A DNA stretch of 64,000 nt from Planctomycetia bacterium. Lineage in GTDB: Bacteria > Planctomycetota > Planctomycetia > Pirellulales > UBA1268. Below, piece after piece: positions 60,153 to 64,000 of the stretch. The stretch's first letter is position 1. Each line of letters begins with the position of its first letter. The position numbers were made by a program, and so were the translations under genes. The notes under the pieces were generated by a model, which had not been told where the DNA came from, did no database searches, and saw only the letters and a list, made by a program, of their open reading frames with translations. The DNA is taken from NCBI GenBank assembly GCA_026401035.1, contig JAPLNR010000065.1, positions 67,969 to 131,968 on the forward strand, given 5' to 3'.

Positions 60153-61367
60153 CTACTTTTCAAATTGTTCGCGGCTGGCGACGGGCATCTGAAGCGTGAG
60201 CCGTTCGCGGTTGCGAAACACGACGAGCGAGACGGTGCGGTCGGTGGGCGTGACGCTCACGAGGCTCACGAGGTGGTCGTCGTCCTCGATCGGCGTGCCA
60301 TCAAATTCGATGATCACGTCGTCGGGCACGAGGCCGGCGGTATCGGCCGGCGAGCCCTTCGTGACGCCCGATACGCGGGCGCCAACAGTCCGGACCATGC
60401 CCAGCCGCTGGGCCGTGCGTTGGGTGAACGTGCGGTCGAGCGTGACGCCGAGATAGGCCCGCGACACCGTGCCTGTTTCCACCAGCTGCCGGGTGACGAA
60501 CATCACCATCGAGACCGGGATCGCGAAGCCGATGCCCTCGCTGCCGCCGGAGTTGCTGGCGATGGCGGTGTTGAGGCCGACGACCTCGCCGCGAAGATTG
60601 ACGAGCGGCCCGCCGCTGTTGCCGGGGTTGATCGCGGCATCCGTCTGGATGAAGTCCTGGAACCGCACCCCCTCCTCGCCGAGTTCGAGGTCGCGCCGGC
60701 CCTTGGCCGAAACGATGCCGAGTGTCACGGAGTGGGAGAGGCCGAACGGGCTGCCGACGGCGAGCACCGAGTCGCCGATCTGGACGGGATCCTTCTCCGC
60801 CAGCCGCGCCGGTTCAAGATCCTCGGCCTCGATCTCCATCACGGCGATATCCGTGCTCGCATCTGACCAGAGCCGCCGTGGGTTCAGTTCACGGCCGTCG
60901 TCGAGCCGGATCGTGATGTTGTCGAGATCGGCACGGTTGATCACGTGGCGGTTGGTGATCACGACCATGCGGCCGGCGACCTCCGTGATCACGCCGGAAC
61001 CGGCCTCGTCTTCGCTGACCTTGCCGTTCTTGGGCCGCAACGCCGGCTTCTTGGTGTCGATGTGCACGACGGTGGGACGGATGAGCTGCGTGAGCCGCCG
61101 GAGCTGGGCGCTTTGCCGCTCAAGCAGTTCGGCGTCGCGCTGCACCTGGCTGTAGAGCCGGTCCCGCTCGGCGGCGGAGAGCCGGGCCGGGCGGACTGGA
61201 TCGACACGGTTCGAGTTGGGCCGCGATCCTGTCTCCCGGTCCACCGCCAGCGGAGCGATCGGCGCGAGCGGCACCGGGGTTTCCTCGGCTCGTGTCGCCG
61301 CGGAAGCGGCAAGCAGTACTCCGAAAGTGAACGTGACGCCGGGAAGGCGGCTGGCAGGGGCGGGCAT
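60153..61367 (-). CDS. HtrA/DegP-like periplasmic serine protease
   Basis: A 404-residue protein with a signal peptide (about 1-27), a coiled region (62-95) and a trypsin-like domain. The catalytic triad is His141 (VITNRHVIN), Asp173 (STDIAVMEI) and Ser251 (NPGNSGGP). One PDZ domain follows (about 300-395; GSPADTAGLVPDDVIIEFDG). One-PDZ HtrA proteins act as DegS-type sensors or as envelope quality-control proteases. ATG at 61367 gives the clean signal peptide. The final codons are AAG-TAG and lead straight into the near-palindrome. A DksA-like gene lies 73 bp upstream. Confidence 0.9.
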   Translation of the reverse strand: MPAPASRLPGVTFTFGVLLAASAATRAEETPVPLAPIAPLAVDRETGSRPNSNRVDPVRPARLSAAERDRLYSQVQRDAELLERQSAQLRRLTQLIRPTVVHIDTKKPALRPKNGKVSEDEAGSGVITEVAGRMVVITNRHVINRADLDNITIRLDDGRELNPRRLWSDASTDIAVMEIEAEDLEPARLAEKDPVQIGDSVLAVGSPFGLSHSVTLGIVSAKGRRDLELGEEGVRFQDFIQTDAAINPGNSGGPLVNLRGEVVGLNTAIASNSGGSEGIGFAIPVSMVMFVTRQLVETGTVSRAYLGVTLDRTFTQRTAQRLGMVRTVGARVSGVTKGSPADTAGLVPDDVIIEFDGTPIEDDDHLVSLVSVTPTDRTVSLVVFRNRERLTLQMPVASREQFEK

Positions 61368-61440
61368 GATGGGGCGCTCACGAAGTTGTCCGAAATCGCA
61401 CCCACCAAGCATACCCGAACCGGCCGCGACCCGCGGGCGA

Positions 61441-61872
61441 TCAGGAGACGTCGATTTCGAGATCGCCGGCCAACGTGTCTTCTCGAAACTCCGCCGACTC
61501 GCTGCGGCCCATCGGCCCCGCGCCGCTGCGCTCCACCTCACGCTGGCAGGCGATGCACATCGTCGCGTAGGGCAGGGCGTTCAGCCGCGCCAGCGGAATC
61601 TTGCAGCCGCAATACTCGCAGGTGCCGTACTGCCCGCTGCGGATCCGTTCGAGCGCGTTCTCGATCGAGGCCAACTCGCGGCTTTCCACCTCGGCCAGTT
61701 GGGAACTGATTTCGTCCTGGGTCGAGTCAAGGGCCGCGTCGATCACGTCGCCGGGCGACTCGCTTCGAAGCTCCTTCAAGAGCGTCAGATCGCCAGCCAA
61801 TGCGCTGCGCAAGGCGTCGCGTCTGCGAACGAGGATTGCCCGGAGGCTCAAAAGTGCGTCTTTACGTGCCAT
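61441..61872 (-). CDS. DksA/TraR-family zinc-finger protein
   Basis: The 143-residue protein has a helical hairpin N-terminus (LLSLRAILVRRRDALRSALA, then LDSTQDEISSQLAEVESREL) and a C4 zinc finger, CEYCGCKI with CIAC. Residues DAALDSTQDE and IENALERIRSGQYGTC match the DksA/TraR family. True DksA has an acidic DxxDxA tip, and here the tip reads DVIDAALDS, which is similar. It may modulate RNA polymerase in the stringent response, or be one of the family's many paralogues. Upstream, 61873-62086 holds the palindrome GGGAAAATTTCCC (61968-61980) and no gene. Confidence 0.8.
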   Translation of the reverse strand: MARKDALLSLRAILVRRRDALRSALAGDLTLLKELRSESPGDVIDAALDSTQDEISSQLAEVESRELASIENALERIRSGQYGTCEYCGCKIPLARLNALPYATMCIACQREVERSGAGPMGRSESAEFREDTLAGDLEIDVS

Positions 61873-62086
61873 GGTTGTTGCTCCAGGCCCGCGCGGAGGC
61901 CATTAAACGGACCTCCGGCTCCGAGCCGCAACCAATACTACGGATGGGTTTTTTGTTTGGTTCGCGCGGGAAAATTTCCCAAGCCTTCTATCGAAAATGC
62001 GGCCAAAACAGATGATGACATTTGGCGGGAGCCCCAGAGTTCACCCAAAGTTCCCCCCTTCTGGTGGCCGACGGCGGCCCGGCCGG

Positions 62087-63556
62087 TCAGCCTGCCCGCG
62101 TCCGCACCAAGTCCCAGGCGTTCGCGACCGTTTCCCTGTCGGTCAGGGTGCCGCCGATCGCCAGTCGCAGCGCATGGCGGCCCGCCACCCGGGCGTGGCT
62201 GAGAAACGCTGATCCACTCCGATTCACGCTCTCCTGCAGGGCGGCCGTCGCCTCGTCTCCAGCCCGCAGGGCGAACGTCACGAGGCTCAAGGAGGGCTCG
62301 CGAAGCAGTTCGAACCGCGGGTCGGCCTGGAGCCATCCGGCAAACTCCGCCGCCCAGTTCACATGGTCCCGGATTCGCTGCCGGAGCGGTTCGGCGCCGA
62401 TCATCCGCAGCGTCATCCAGAGCTTCAGCGCCCGGAAGCGACGCCCCAGCGGCACCTGCCAGTCGCTGTAGTCGATCACGCCGCCCGTTTCCGTCGCCCG
62501 GTTCCGCAGGTATTCGGGGCGGGTCGCCAGAGCCCGGATGAGGGGCCCGCGGTCGGCCACCCAGAGGGCGTGGCAGTCGAAGTTCACGAGCAGCCACTTG
62601 TGGGGATTGAAGCCCCAACTGTCGGCCTGTTCGGCGCCGGCGACGATCGGCCCGCGGTATTCCGGGCAGACCGCGGCGGCTCCCGCCCAGGCGGCGTCGA
62701 CGTGGAGCCAGGCGCCGTGCCGGCGGGCGGCTGTGGCGATCCCTGGCACCGGATCGATGCCGCCGCAGGCCGTGGTGCCGACCGTGGCAACCACGAAGCA
62801 GGGAACGCGGCCGGCGCGGGCATCGTCGTCCATGGTTCGGGCAAGCGCCGCGGCGTCCATCTCGCCACGCGCGTTCGTTGGAATCCGCCGCACCCAGTCG
62901 CGGCCGAGTCCGGCGATCATGGCCCCCTTCTCGACGCTCGAATGCGCGTCGACGCTCGCATAGACGACGAGCGGCCGATCGCCCTGCTGCACGCCGCGGG
63001 CATTCGTCGCCAGCGCCGTGGCCCGTTCCCGCGCGGCGACCAGCGTGCAGAGCAGGCCGCTCGACGCGGAATCCTGGATCACGCCGCCGCCGTGTGTTCC
63101 CGGAGCCGCGGCCGGTGCGTGGCTCGCAAACCGCTCGGGCAGGCCGAGCAGTTCGCGGAGCCAGTCGAGCGTGTGGGTTTCGAGTTCCGTGCACGCCGGC
63201 GACGTCGCCCAGAGCATCCCCTGCACGCCGAGGCCCGCGGAGAGCAGTTCGCCGAGGATCGACGGGCTGCTCGCGTTCGCGGGAAAGTAGCCAAAAAAGC
63301 CCGGATGCTGCCAGTGCGTCAGCCCGGGTACGATGATCCTGTCGATGTCGGCGAGCACGGCGTCGAGCGATTCGGGCTGCTCGGGGGCGTGGGTCGGCAG
63401 TTGCGACCGCACACCGTCCGGCTCCACCTGCGAGAGCACCGGTTTTTCGGGAAGCGACTGCCAGTAGTCGGCGAGCCAGTCGATCACGGCGCGGCCCTCC
63501 CGGCGAAACCGCTCGGCATCAAAAGCTGCGGCGGGATCGAATTCCATCCGCATCAT
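62087..63556 (-). CDS. PLP-dependent aromatic L-amino-acid decarboxylase-like enzyme
   Basis: A group II pyridoxal-phosphate decarboxylase of 489 residues. It has HPGFFGYFPANASSPSILGE and QDSASSGLLCTLVAARERA. The cofactor site includes HVDAAWAGAAAVCPEYR and the Schiff-base lysine in NPHKWLLVNFDC. This layout fits tyrosine, DOPA or tryptophan decarboxylases; the exact amino acid is not decided. ATG at 63556 overlaps the yjbQ stop (ATGA), so the two are probably co-translated. The next minus-strand gene downstream is the DksA-like gene. Confidence 0.88.
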   Translation of the reverse strand: MMRMEFDPAAAFDAERFRREGRAVIDWLADYWQSLPEKPVLSQVEPDGVRSQLPTHAPEQPESLDAVLADIDRIIVPGLTHWQHPGFFGYFPANASSPSILGELLSAGLGVQGMLWATSPACTELETHTLDWLRELLGLPERFASHAPAAAPGTHGGGVIQDSASSGLLCTLVAARERATALATNARGVQQGDRPLVVYASVDAHSSVEKGAMIAGLGRDWVRRIPTNARGEMDAAALARTMDDDARAGRVPCFVVATVGTTACGGIDPVPGIATAARRHGAWLHVDAAWAGAAAVCPEYRGPIVAGAEQADSWGFNPHKWLLVNFDCHALWVADRGPLIRALATRPEYLRNRATETGGVIDYSDWQVPLGRRFRALKLWMTLRMIGAEPLRQRIRDHVNWAAEFAGWLQADPRFELLREPSLSLVTFALRAGDEATAALQESVNRSGSAFLSHARVAGRHALRLAIGGTLTDRETVANAWDLVRTRAG

Positions 63557-63972
63557 TCTCCGTGGACGGTGAGCACGAGTCGTCGCGGGCCGCCCTGGTC
63601 GCGGTGCTCGCAGAGATAGATACCCTGCCACGTGCCGAGCCGCAGGCGACCCTGATGGATCGGTACGGTGACCGAATTGCCAATCATCGCGGCCTTCACG
63701 TGGGCCGGCATGTCGTCTGCTCCCTCGGTCGTGTGCACGTAGGGCAGATGCTCGGGAGCGATCATGTTGAACGCCATTTCCAGGTCACAGGGCACGTCGG
63801 GGTCGGCATTTTCATTGATCGAAACGCTGGCGGAGGTGTGCTGGATGAAGACATGCAGCAGGCCGATGCGGAACGCGGCCAGTTCCGGCAGCGCCGCCTC
63901 GATGTCGGACGTGATGAGGTGAAAGCCGCGGCGGCGCGGGGCGAGCCGGAGTTCCTTCTGCAGCCAAGCCAT
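63553..63972 (-). CDS. yjbQ: YjbQ/UPF0047 family protein
   Basis: The 139-residue protein matches the YjbQ (UPF0047) family. It has HTSASVSINENADPDVPCDL, HTTEGADDMPAHVKAAMIG and GRLRLGTWQGIYLCEHRDQGG, with the conserved His residues of the putative metal site. Family members have weak thiamine-phosphate synthase activity and can suppress thiE mutants; the main role is unsettled. ATG at 63972 is chosen, with GGGAG about 12 bases upstream; an ATG at 63990 is possible. Only 28 bp remain after it in the window. Confidence 0.88.
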   Translation of the reverse strand: MAWLQKELRLAPRRRGFHLITSDIEAALPELAAFRIGLLHVFIQHTSASVSINENADPDVPCDLEMAFNMIAPEHLPYVHTTEGADDMPAHVKAAMIGNSVTVPIHQGRLRLGTWQGIYLCEHRDQGGPRRLVLTVHGE

Positions 63973-64000
63973 GTTCGGCGCTCCCTTCATTGCCGTGCGG

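Noticed and set aside
61968-61980. Palindrome GGGAAAATTTCCC upstream of the DksA-like gene as an operator
   Set aside because: It lies about 100 bp before the start with no promoter seen near it. It may be functional, but there is not enough support.

Overview
The window is a GC-rich (roughly two-thirds G+C by eye), gene-dense bacterial chromosome segment of about 49 protein genes. It carries no rRNA, recognisable tRNA, CRISPR array or intact mobile element. Gene content points to Planctomycetota, probably Pirellulales. The signs are a fused SecDF behind tgt-yajC, a membrane pyrophosphatase with extra domains, a dnaA gene away from dnaN/gyrB, an FHA-GAF-Fis protein, a eukaryote-like UDP-sugar pyrophosphorylase, AsmA-like giants, and a dispersed repeat I associate with planctomycete genomes. 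The assignment is inference from gene content only.

Layout: 1-2354 (-) two tandem ArnT-like glycosyltransferases, the first cut by the window edge. 2573-9544 (+) gyrA, ugd and a K+-dependent-type membrane pyrophosphatase. 9910-14426 (+) tgt-yajC-secDF. 14647-22707 a LysM protein, an esterase-like lipoprotein, a VWA protein, a small lipoprotein, tilS and an MFS carrier on alternating strands. 22898-28010 (+) an AsmA-like protein, dapF and a DUF374 acyltransferase. 28067-31154 a two-PDZ protein diverging from dnaA. 31223-37716 (-) the run xseA-xseB-ispA-dxs-nadK-secreted protein, which supplies isoprenoid precursors. 37748-43942 an MFS carrier, the FHA-GAF-Fis regulator (-), a two-domain CbiX and a Prc-type protease. 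44154-56367 (-) a long run: secA, kdtA, metK, a membrane protein, a 35-residue membrane peptide, a UAP1-like enzyme, manC, a lipase, ruvX and an epimerase, many of them overlapping by a few bases. 56581-63972 an MBL hydrolase, trpD, a nucleoside hydrolase, an HtrA protease, a DksA/TraR protein, a PLP decarboxylase and yjbQ.

Functional themes: protein export (SecA, YajC, SecDF), envelope and LPS construction (KdtA, ManC, UDP-sugar enzymes, AsmA-like protein, DUF374 acyltransferase, ArnT-like enzymes), envelope proteolysis (HtrA, Prc) and DNA replication and topology (DnaA, GyrA, XseAB, RuvX).

The most unusual signal is a dispersed repeat family. All four convergent gene junctions longer than about 70 bp carry it: 18717-19040, 39071-39226, 43943-44153 and 59529-60152. 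Its end is an 18-bp near-palindrome, GACAGGCTTCAGCCTGTC. In three unrelated genes this follows an AAG-TAG (Lys-stop) directly, so the repeat seems to include the last codon and stop of its host gene. One junction also holds the frameshifted remains of an IS4-like transposase.
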